Origin: Lachnospiraceae bacterium | Lineage (GTDB): Bacteria; Bacillota_A; Clostridia; Lachnospirales; Lachnospiraceae | Direction of reading: 5' to 3' | Length of the DNA stretch: 16,617 nt | Assembly: GCA_017634255.1 (NCBI GenBank) | Contig: JAGBNT010000052.1 | Coordinates: forward strand, 1 to 16,617 | Shown: one piece after another, positions 1 to 6,765 of the stretch | Numbering within the stretch: position 1 is the stretch's first letter | Layout of the letters: every line of letters starts with the position of its first letter | Notes under the pieces: model-generated | The model's input: only the letters and a program-made list of their open reading frames with translations | Told to the model about the DNA's origin: nothing | Database searches by the model: none | Translations under genes and position numbers: made by a program

Positions 1-183
1 CTCCACATAGGGTGTGTCCTGTTTATCGGTGGGCGGCGAGGAAAGAAATGCAGGTACATCCTGCTCATTAGCTATATACTCGTCGTCGTCCTCCTGCGCC
101 CTTAAGATGGACTTCATATCGGTAATCTTTCCCTCTGAGCGTTTTGTAGGAGGTTTTGCCTTAACCCTTCGCATTTTCTGCAT
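1..183 (-). CDS. Unidentified protein, N-terminal part (runs off left edge)
   Basis: An open frame of 61 codons starts at ATG 183-181 and continues past the window edge. An AGGAG at 194-198 lies 10 nt upstream, and the frame begins 21 nt after the coaE stop, so it is probably the next gene of the ade-polA-coaE run. An ATG at 191-193 is too close to the AGGAG and meets a stop after ten codons. The visible N-terminus is strongly basic for about 19 residues (MQKMRRVKAKPP...), followed by an acidic patch (EDDDE near residues 31-35), with no signal peptide or membrane segment. I do not recognise the family. The start and reading frame are fairly secure; the function is unknown. Confidence 0.55.
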   Translation of the reverse strand, partial: MQKMRRVKAKPPTKRSEGKITDMKSILRAQEDDDEYIANEQDVPAFLSSPPTDKQDTPYVE

Positions 184-204
184 CTTCGTACATCTCCTGA
201 ATAG

Positions 205-804
205 TTACAAACTTTTTATATTTATGAGCCTGTCAAGCTGCTCATATGTCTCTTCAGCGCTGCCTGAATTATCTATGGTCTCTGCGCAGCTGCGAGTGAA
301 CTCCTCCTCGCTTTTCTGGCTCCCTATCATATCGTCGATCTTTTCATCCGAATAGCCCCGGGCTTTCTTTAATCTCTCCCGCCGGGCATCCTCATCGGCA
401 TATACGTACCATAATTCATCGCATATTTTATCATAATTCTCTTCTATAAGAAGTGCCGCTTCGAGAAAATAAAAGTCATAATTCCCTGAAAGCCTTATCC
501 TCTCCACATCCTTTATCAAAAATTCCCTGACAGCAGGATGAATGAGAGCGTTCATCCTAAGCCGCAGCTTTGGCTGTGCAAATACTCTTTCAGCTATAAG
601 ATCCCGTCTTAACTCCCCGTCCTCTCCGACGGCCTCCTTCCCGAAGAGCTCCACATACGGTCCGTAGCACTCCCGTCCCTTTTTTACAAGCTCCCGTGCC
701 ACATCATCCGCCCTTATGACATAAGCCTTATGCTTATTTTTTAGATAATCGAGCACCAGGCTCTTCCCTGAACCCACCCCTCCTGTAATACCTATAAATT
801 TCAT
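205..804 (-). CDS. coaE: Dephospho-CoA kinase
   Basis: Phosphorylates the ribose 3'-OH of dephospho-CoA with ATP, the last step of coenzyme A synthesis; cytoplasmic. The 199 residues match the usual family length. A P-loop GGVGSGKS is at residues 8-15, followed by RADDVARE near 31-38 with the conserved acidic residues, and the conserved ALIHPAVREF segment near 86-95. The start ATG at 804 has only a modest ribosome binding site (AGGACAGG). The gene lies 81 nt downstream of polA on the same strand, a common pairing in Firmicutes, and 21 nt ahead of the unidentified partial gene. Probably in the ade-polA-coaE transcription unit. Confidence 0.95.
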   Translation of the reverse strand: MKFIGITGGVGSGKSLVLDYLKNKHKAYVIRADDVARELVKKGRECYGPYVELFGKEAVGEDGELRRDLIAERVFAQPKLRLRMNALIHPAVREFLIKDVERIRLSGNYDFYFLEAALLIEENYDKICDELWYVYADEDARRERLKKARGYSDEKIDDMIGSQKSEEEFTRSCAETIDNSGSAEETYEQLDRLINIKSL

Positions 805-871
805 GGAACCTGTCCTGTTCTGAGTCCGGCAAATAAGTCCGGCACATCACCGATCCGCAATGGTTTTGCTA

Positions 872-898
872 AGAGAGCCTCATATTTAATGGCTCTCC
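872..898 (-). other. Hairpin across the polA stop codon
   Basis: On the minus strand GAGAGCC (891-897) pairs perfectly with GGCTCTC (873-879) around an 11-nt loop that contains the polA TAA. One G-U pair extends the stem. The 3' side continues with TTAGCAAAACC, so there is no U-tract and it is a poor intrinsic terminator. It could slow ribosome or nuclease passage between polA and coaE, but this is inference. Confidence 0.35.
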
Positions 899-3456
899 AA
901 CCAGTCCTTACCCGTCTTTATCTCCACTTCCAGCGGTACAGGCAGCTTTGCCGCCCCCATCATCTCGTTTAAAAGAATATCGTGCACCTCACCCACCTCC
1001 TCGGGGTGGGTCTCCACAAGAAGCTCGTCGTGCACCTGCAGGATAAGCCTAGAGCGCAGCTTCCTCTCCTTAAGCGCCTTATAGACATTTATCATCGCAA
1101 TCTTTATTATATCCGCTGCCGTTCCCTGTATGGGCGCGTTCATCGCCACCCTCTCCCCAAAGGAGCGCACTGCGAACTTGGAGTTCTTCAATTCCGGCAT
1201 CGGGCGCCTGCGTCCAAAATAAGTCTCGGCATAGCCCTTCTCCTTTGCGCTCTCCACCAGGGAATCTATAAACCTTTTGACCTGGGGATAGGTTTCGAAA
1301 TACTTCTCAATATATTCCTTTGCCTCCTTCTGTCCGATGGACAGATCCTGGCTTAAACCGTAGGAGCTTATTCCGTAGATGATACCGAAATTTACTGCCT
1401 TGGCGTTTCGCCGCAGCTCCGGCGTAACCTCCTCAAAGGGCACGTGAAAGACCTCGGAGGCGGTTATGGCGTGGATGTCCTTATCCTCCTTATAAGCGGC
1501 GATGAGCTTTTCATCTCCCGAAAGGGACGCCATTATCCTAAGCTCGATCTGGGAATAATCCGCATCGGTAAAGATGTAGCCCTCCCTGGGCACAAAGCTC
1601 CTTCTAAGCTCCCGCCCAAGCTCCGTCCTTACAGGTATATTCTGCAGATTGGGGTCGGCGGAGCTTATCCTCCCCGTCGCCGTGATCGTCTGGTTAAAGG
1701 TGGAATGAATCCTGTTCTCCTCGCCTATAAAGGGAGCCAGCCCGTCCGCATAGGTCGCCTTGAGCTTGCTTAGGGTTCTGAAATTCAATATATCGCTGAC
1801 TATTGGATATTCCGGCGCCAGCTTCTCCAAAACGCTGGCGTTTGTCGAATACCCGGTCTTCGTCTTCTTTCCTCCGGGCAGCTGCATCTTCTCGAAGAGC
1901 ACCTCCGACAGCTGCTTGGGCGAATTGATGTTAAACTCCACTCCCGCCGCCTGGATTATCTTTTGCTCCAGCTCATCTATGCGTGTTTTTAAAAGCTCAC
2001 TGAAGCTCTTTAATTCCTCCGGTTTTACCCTTATTCCCTCCTGCTCCATATCGGCGAGAACTTTTGCAAGGGGTCTTTCTATGGTCTTAAACAGCTCAAG
2101 CATCCCGGCTTCTTTTACCCTGTTTAAAAATTCCTCACCCCTCTTAAAGCAGGTCAGGGCTGTCTCGGAAGCGCTGTCAGCTATATGGTATTCGCTTCGA
2201 AGCGGGTCCGCAAGATACATTAAAAGCTCCACATCGTAAAGGGTATCAGCCGCCTCGCATCCTGTCAGCTTAAAGAGCTTCTTCGTATATGCGGTGAAAT
2301 ATTCTCCGCTGCCCTTTTCTATAAAGTCTATGATATGCGCCTTTAGATACATCGGGGACACAAAGCCGTTTACCCTTATAAAATAAGCTCCTGACTCCTC
2401 CGCTATATATATTCCCGAAAGAGAACCCGACTCATCGGTCAGAATGCAAAACCCGACCTTGTTAGCGCTCTTTAACCGACTGAAAAGCTCCTCGACCTCG
2501 CCGAGATCCTCAACCTCCTTAAAATCCGTCTCGGAATCCCCCTGAGACTCAGCTCCCTGGGGTACCTCTGGAAACTTCTTTAAAATGCTGCTCAATTCAA
2601 GTTTCGCCAGAACCTCATAGGCTTCACTGGTATATATGTTATTAAGGGCACAGTCGGCTATATCAACTTCGATATCCGATGCGGTATTTATGGTAGCCAG
2701 GGTATGGGAAAGCTCTGCAAGCTCAAAATTCTGCTCCAGGGATTCCCTTATGCTCTTTTTAGTGATTTCCGCTATATGTTCCTTTAAATTGGCGATGTTC
2801 CCGTATTTTACGACAAGCTCCGTAGCCGTCTTAGTCCCTATCCTCGGAACTCCCGGAATGTTGTCGGACTTATCCCCCTCAAGAGCTTTAAGCTCTATTA
2901 TCCCCTTCGGCGGAACCTGATAGACCCTAAGCACATCTTCGGCATAAAAGGGATCGACCTTCGTCTCCCCCTTGACGGTCCTTGGCAGCAGCAGCTTTGT
3001 CTTATCCGTAACCAGCTGCAAAAGATCCCTGTCTCCGGAGAGTATCGTAACCTCCATCCCCTCTCCCTCAGCCCTGCTTGCGATCGTGCCGATTATATCA
3101 TCCGCCTCCAGTCCGGCTTTGGACACGACAGTAAGCCCCATGGAGCGAAGCACCTCCTTTATCATAGGAACCTGCTCCCTGAGCTCATCGGGCATCGCGT
3201 GTCTCGTCCCCTTGTATTCGGCGTAGATCTCGTGCCTGAAGGTCGGTGCATGCTCGTCGAAGGCAACGGCTGCAAAGCCGGGCTCCTCGTCCGAAATGAC
3301 CTTGAACATTATGTTTAAAAATCCCATGACGGCACCGGTATGCTCACCTGCGGTATTGGTAAAGTCCGGAACCCCGTAAAACGCGCGGTTTAAGATACTG
3401 TGACCGTCTAGAAGCAAAATTTTATCCATAGCGTGAAATATTTTATCACAAATCAA
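886..3456 (-). CDS. polA: DNA polymerase I
   Basis: Fills gaps and removes RNA primers in replication and excision repair. The 856 residues carry an N-terminal 5'-3' exonuclease (about 10-300: LLLDGHSILNRAFYG, GLEADDIIG, LSGDRDLL, EGDKSDNIPG), a middle domain (about 310-470) in place of the 3'-5' exonuclease but lacking its acidic metal ligands, and a polymerase domain with motif A DADYSQIELR (631-640), motif B RRNAKAVNFGIIYG (682-695) and motif C VHDE (808-811). Loss of proofreading residues is common in Firmicute PolI. The start is uncertain. The longest frame begins with TTG at 3456 only 3 nt from AGGAG (3460-3464). The family-like N-terminus MDKILLLDGHS begins at ATG 3429, which has no Shine-Dalgarno nearby. 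The gene follows ade by 35 nt. Confidence 0.96.
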   Translation of the reverse strand: MICDKIFHAMDKILLLDGHSILNRAFYGVPDFTNTAGEHTGAVMGFLNIMFKVISDEEPGFAAVAFDEHAPTFRHEIYAEYKGTRHAMPDELREQVPMIKEVLRSMGLTVVSKAGLEADDIIGTIASRAEGEGMEVTILSGDRDLLQLVTDKTKLLLPRTVKGETKVDPFYAEDVLRVYQVPPKGIIELKALEGDKSDNIPGVPRIGTKTATELVVKYGNIANLKEHIAEITKKSIRESLEQNFELAELSHTLATINTASDIEVDIADCALNNIYTSEAYEVLAKLELSSILKKFPEVPQGAESQGDSETDFKEVEDLGEVEELFSRLKSANKVGFCILTDESGSLSGIYIAEESGAYFIRVNGFVSPMYLKAHIIDFIEKGSGEYFTAYTKKLFKLTGCEAADTLYDVELLMYLADPLRSEYHIADSASETALTCFKRGEEFLNRVKEAGMLELFKTIERPLAKVLADMEQEGIRVKPEELKSFSELLKTRIDELEQKIIQAAGVEFNINSPKQLSEVLFEKMQLPGGKKTKTGYSTNASVLEKLAPEYPIVSDILNFRTLSKLKATYADGLAPFIGEENRIHSTFNQTITATGRISSADPNLQNIPVRTELGRELRRSFVPREGYIFTDADYSQIELRIMASLSGDEKLIAAYKEDKDIHAITASEVFHVPFEEVTPELRRNAKAVNFGIIYGISSYGLSQDLSIGQKEAKEYIEKYFETYPQVKRFIDSLVESAKEKGYAETYFGRRRPMPELKNSKFAVRSFGERVAMNAPIQGTAADIIKIAMINVYKALKERKLRSRLILQVHDELLVETHPEEVGEVHDILLNEMMGAAKLPVPLEVEIKTGKDWLESH

Positions 3457-3491
3457 AATCTCCTGCCATACACGATACGGCGAAATTACTA

Positions 3492-5228
3492 CTAGATATT
3501 GATGTTGATGTCTGTAAACTCAAACCTCCTTACGTCGAAGAGCCCCATATCGGTGAGCTTGATATCGGGTATGACAGGCAGCGCCATGAAGCATAGGGTC
3601 ATGAAGGGCTCGATATCCCTGTGTATCTTAAATTCCCCGTAGGCTAAGGCATGGATCTTTTGAAGCTCCCCGTCAAAGCTTTCGGCGTCCTTATCCGTCA
3701 TAAGTCCCGCCACCGGGAGGGGTATCGAACACACCGGCTCTCCTCCCCTTACTAAAGTCATTCCGCCCTTCATCCGGATTATCTCCATAACGGCTGCAAA
3801 TATATCCTCATCCGAGGTTCCTGCCGCAATGATATTATGGGAATCGTGAGCCACAGAGATCGCAGCGGCCCCGTTTTTTATCCCGTAGTCGCTCAAAAGA
3901 CCGACAGCCACATTCCCGGTGCCCCTGTGCCTCTCCACAACCGCAACCTTTACGATATCCTCCGCTTCGTTATAGCAAAAATCCCCGTCGCCCGTGAGAG
4001 CCACCCTGGCGGCGCCCTCTTTTGTAGCCACTCCGCCCGGGCAAACCTTTATCGTCCTTACGTTTCCGTCCCTGAGCCTGAGCTTAAGCTTATTCCTGTT
4101 AAAATCCCTGACGTTAACTGAGGAGGAAACGCCGGAGATATCGTATCTTTCTATTGGAAGCAGGTATTTGCCGTCGCTCGCTACCAGCCTGCCGTCTATA
4201 AACACCTGCTCCGGCTTAAATTCCTTAAGGTTATTAAAAACAACTATATCGGCGCTTCTTCCGGGAGCTATGCCCCCCACGTCCCTCATACCGAAGCACT
4301 CCGAGGCGTTAAGGCTCGCCATCCTCACCGCATCCACCGGATCGATCCCGTGGCGGACGCAAAATCTTAGGTGGGCGTTTATATGCCCCTCTTCAAAGAT
4401 AGTCCTTATCTGCCTGTCGTCCGAGCAGAGCAGGCACCGCCTGGAATTTGCGGGGGTTACGGCTTCGATCAGGGTTTGAAGATCGTGACAGGCGGAGCCC
4501 TCGCGCATTATAACGTACATTCCGCGGCTTATCCTCTCCTCCATCTCTTCAACCGTCATACATTCGTGGTCGTTATCTATGTGGGCGCATATATAGGCAT
4601 TTAGCTCATTTCCCATAAGCCCCGGGGAGTGTCCGTCGATCACACGTTTGTCATTTATGGCTGTTATCAGCTTGTTTATGCACTCATCGTCATTATTTAT
4701 GACCCCGACGGCGTTCATAAATTCACCCATGCCCGCATCCTTGTATTGACTAAAGAGCTCTTCAATATCCCCGGCGTTTAAGACCGCTCCGGCGTTTTCA
4801 AAGGGTGTGGCGGGTACGCAGGAGGGGACCATGCATTTGACCTTTAGAGCCGTTCTTGCGGCTGCATTAAGCATGTATTCGATCCCCTTACTCCCGCAGA
4901 CATTCGCTATCTCATGGGGGTCAAATACTATCGTTGTAGTGCCGCAGGGTACGCTGATACGTGCAAATTCCTCCGGGGTCAGGTACGAGGATTCGATGTG
5001 GATATGGCTGTCTATAAGCCCGGGGGAGAGATACTTGCCGCTGACATCTATCTCCTTAATGCCTTCGTATTCGCCTATTCCCGCGATGATATCCCCGCAA
5101 AACGCCACATCGCCGCTTATCACCTTTCCGGAGTATACGTCAACAATGCTTCCGCCCTTAAGCACTATGTCGGCTTTACGCCTCCCCATTGCCGTATCGA
5201 TAACTTTTTTCAATTTCTCAGCCTGCAT
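3492..5228 (-). CDS. ade: Adenine deaminase
   Basis: Hydrolyses adenine to hypoxanthine and ammonia in purine salvage; a cytoplasmic metal-dependent amidohydrolase. The 578 residues are normal for the family. The metal site HIHIE is at 75-79 after the SPGLIDSH strand, with DPHE at 103-106, DGHSPGL around 198-204, HIDNDHE around 216-222 and SDDRQ at 269-273. The C-terminal adenine deaminase domain runs from about residue 400 to the end. The ATG has an excellent AAGGAGG (5234-5240) five nt upstream. It is the first gene of a minus-strand run with polA 35 nt downstream. Its upstream region is shared with a divergent gene and contains a 54-bp dyad; I see no purine riboswitch. Confidence 0.95.
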   Translation of the reverse strand: MQAEKLKKVIDTAMGRRKADIVLKGGSIVDVYSGKVISGDVAFCGDIIAGIGEYEGIKEIDVSGKYLSPGLIDSHIHIESSYLTPEEFARISVPCGTTTIVFDPHEIANVCGSKGIEYMLNAAARTALKVKCMVPSCVPATPFENAGAVLNAGDIEELFSQYKDAGMGEFMNAVGVINNDDECINKLITAINDKRVIDGHSPGLMGNELNAYICAHIDNDHECMTVEEMEERISRGMYVIMREGSACHDLQTLIEAVTPANSRRCLLCSDDRQIRTIFEEGHINAHLRFCVRHGIDPVDAVRMASLNASECFGMRDVGGIAPGRSADIVVFNNLKEFKPEQVFIDGRLVASDGKYLLPIERYDISGVSSSVNVRDFNRNKLKLRLRDGNVRTIKVCPGGVATKEGAARVALTGDGDFCYNEAEDIVKVAVVERHRGTGNVAVGLLSDYGIKNGAAAISVAHDSHNIIAAGTSDEDIFAAVMEIIRMKGGMTLVRGGEPVCSIPLPVAGLMTDKDAESFDGELQKIHALAYGEFKIHRDIEPFMTLCFMALPVIPDIKLTDMGLFDVRRFEFTDININI

Positions 5229-5280
5229 GGCAGCCTCCTTGTCAAACCTTTAAACTGATTACTATGTTGTCAGGGTCAAA

Positions 5281-5334
5281 AATGATATCCCGGATTGTTC
5301 CGTGCTTTGCACTCCCGCAATCCCTTGTATCATT
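5281..5334. repeat. 54-bp imperfect dyad between ade and the divergent membrane gene
   Basis: The 17-nt arms 5281-5297 and 5318-5334 are inverted repeats matching at 13 of 17 positions: AATGATA, a 4-nt mismatch, then GGATTG. Inside, GTGC (5302-5305) and GCAC (5309-5312) form a small inner stem around TTT. Read from the minus strand the structure is followed by TTTTT (5280-5284, overlapping the end of the arm) and lies 41 nt upstream of the ade ribosome binding site. It could be an operator for a dimeric regulator or a structured ade leader. It does not match the purine riboswitch core. Confidence 0.55.
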
Positions 5335-5360
5335 ATAATTTTTAATTCTTGTAATTGCAT
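5332..5360 (-). promoter_or_regulatory. Possible ade promoter (weak -35)
   Basis: The minus strand has a perfect TATAAT at 5337-5332, but the hexamer 17 nt upstream (5360-5355, ATGCAA) matches TTGACA poorly. The predicted start near 5325 would fall inside the left arm of the 54-bp dyad, so binding there could occlude the promoter. A second TATAAT at 5364-5359 has an even weaker -35, so the choice is open. Confidence 0.3.
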
Positions 5361-5377
5361 TATATTTCTCATATAAT
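5349..5377 (+). promoter_or_regulatory. Sigma-A-type promoter of the PF06541-HD pair
   Basis: TTGTAA (5349-5354) and TATAAT (5372-5377) are separated by exactly 17 nt. The -10 box ends 8 nt before the ATG at 5386, so transcription should start at about 5383-5386, giving an almost leaderless mRNA. Confidence 0.6.
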
Positions 5378-5385
5378 ACCTTATT

Positions 5386-6255
5386 ATGTTGATTTCAAGA
5401 TATTTTGTATATTTTATAATATTCAGCGCCCTAGGCTGGGTATATGAATCCACAGTAATGACAATCTACTCCAAGAAATGGAGCAACCGGGGTTTCCTGT
5501 TCGGACCCGTCTGCCCCATCTACGGTATTGGCGCAGTCGGAGGAACGCTGCTATTTACCTACTGGATGGATCCTGCCATGGAGGCATGGAAGCTCTTTTT
5601 ATTCTTTTCCTTAAGCACCGCTATTCTTGAATTTACGACCTCCTACGTTTTGGAGCGCTGGTTTCACGCCAGATGGTGGGACTACAGCAAGGCACCCCTT
5701 AATATTCAGGGGCGTATCTGCGTGCCTGCTTCCGCGGGCTTCGGCATTGCCGGCATCCTCTTTGTGCGCTACGCCCTTCCGTTTATAAAATCCCTGGATC
5801 GCTTCGACCATCCCCTTTTGCTGGAGGGTCTGTCACTTTTCTTTATGCTCGTGCTCGCGCTGGATATAGCTCTTACGCTCTCCTCGCTCACAGACCTTGT
5901 TTCGCGTATAGAAAGTGTCCAGTCCGGTTTTGACGGGATGATGGAGGATCGGTATGCAAAGCTGCAGGAAAGCTCCTCCAGCCTTGCCTCGAATGTAAAA
6001 TCCCGTATTATCGTCGCGGGTCAGGGGCTTACCGAAAAGCTCAAAAAACTCCCCGTTGCCAACAGGATAAGCTTCCTGCAGCTCCAGCAGGTTTCCTCCA
6101 TACGCTATTTCCATTTCAAGGGAGGAAAGGAATCCAAGGTGCTTAAAGCTCTGAAAACGATATTCGGCTTCAGGCATAAAAATTATACCCCCACTGAGGA
6201 GCCCAAGGCTGAAAAGGACGCTGACACGGCAGGCTTAAAGGACGAAAAAAAATAA
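5386..6255 (+). CDS. PF06541-type (putative ABC-transporter type IV) membrane protein
   Basis: A 289-residue integral membrane protein with about five hydrophobic segments in residues 4-170 and a charged, probably cytoplasmic tail of about 120 residues rich in Lys and Glu. Family marks are LGWVYES (16-22), NRGFLFGPVCPIYGIGA (34-50), the LEF...ERWFHARWWDYS region (81-101) and LNIQGRICVP (105-114). The family is annotated as a putative ABC transporter component, but its biochemical role is not established and no ATPase gene is adjacent. The start is constrained: TAA in frame at 5374-5376 blocks upstream extension, and the family N-terminus begins at this ATG. No Shine-Dalgarno is visible. The HD gene follows after 12 nt. 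Confidence 0.8.
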   Translation: MLISRYFVYFIIFSALGWVYESTVMTIYSKKWSNRGFLFGPVCPIYGIGAVGGTLLFTYWMDPAMEAWKLFLFFSLSTAILEFTTSYVLERWFHARWWDYSKAPLNIQGRICVPASAGFGIAGILFVRYALPFIKSLDRFDHPLLLEGLSLFFMLVLALDIALTLSSLTDLVSRIESVQSGFDGMMEDRYAKLQESSSSLASNVKSRIIVAGQGLTEKLKKLPVANRISFLQLQQVSSIRYFHFKGGKESKVLKALKTIFGFRHKNYTPTEEPKAEKDADTAGLKDEKK

Positions 6256-6267
6256 CGAGGTAACAGT

Positions 6268-6765
6268 TTGAAAGAAATATTAAACGAAACCGATAAGGAG
6301 CTCTTTCGCAGAGTAATTCAGGAGCTGACCAGTAATCCCAAAATATTCGAGATGAAAAAATACATCCAGCATAGCGACATCTCCACCTTTACCCACTGTC
6401 TCAGGGTTGCCAGAAAAAGTCTAATACTGGCACGCCGTTTCAACTGGGGGGTAAACCGGGAGGCTCTTATCCGAGGCGCGATGCTGCATGACTATTTTTT
6501 ATATGACTGGCACACTAAAGGAGACGGGCTGCATGGCTTTCATCATCCCTTTATCGCTGCGAAAAACGCAAGGCGTGATTTTGCTTTAAATGACCTTGAA
6601 TACGAAATAATCAGAAGCCATATGTGGCCCTTGACGCTGCTGCACTTTCCGAAGTCCAGAGAGGCTTTTTTAGTAAGCCTAGCCGATAAGATCTGCTCTG
6701 CCGACGAGGTTATAAGCCGGATCGACCGCCGCTTCGTAAAGGCAAAGCCCAAACCGGAGGTTTAA
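6268..6765 (+). CDS. HD-domain protein (putative metal-dependent phosphohydrolase)
   Basis: A 165-residue soluble protein with the HD signature: H43 (FTHCLRVA), H74-D75 (AMLHDYF) and D140 (SLADKICSADE), plus H92/H93 and H118 as possible extra ligands. This pattern predicts a metal-dependent phosphohydrolase; the substrate cannot be read from sequence. The start is TTG at 6268, supported by ACGAGG ending 7 nt upstream; the first in-frame ATG is well inside the protein. It lies 12 nt after the PF06541 gene and is probably cotranscribed from its promoter. Its stop codon overlaps, on the opposite strand, the stop codon of the YfhO gene (6762-6765). Confidence 0.8.
   Translation: MKEILNETDKELFRRVIQELTSNPKIFEMKKYIQHSDISTFTHCLRVARKSLILARRFNWGVNREALIRGAMLHDYFLYDWHTKGDGLHGFHHPFIAAKNARRDFALNDLEYEIIRSHMWPLTLLHFPKSREAFLVSLADKICSADEVISRIDRRFVKAKPKPEV

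Noticed and set aside
14..355. Plus-strand open frame of 113 codons at the left edge
   Set aside because: It lies across the well-supported coaE and the downstream minus-strand gene, has no ribosome binding site and an implausible composition.
4371..4604. Plus-strand frames within ade, polA and the YfhO gene
   Set aside because: They are antisense to long genes with clear motifs and lack ribosome binding sites and recognisable domains.
5229..5385. Purine riboswitch upstream of ade
   Set aside because: The conserved core of that riboswitch is absent; the dyad present pairs differently and has other loop sequences.
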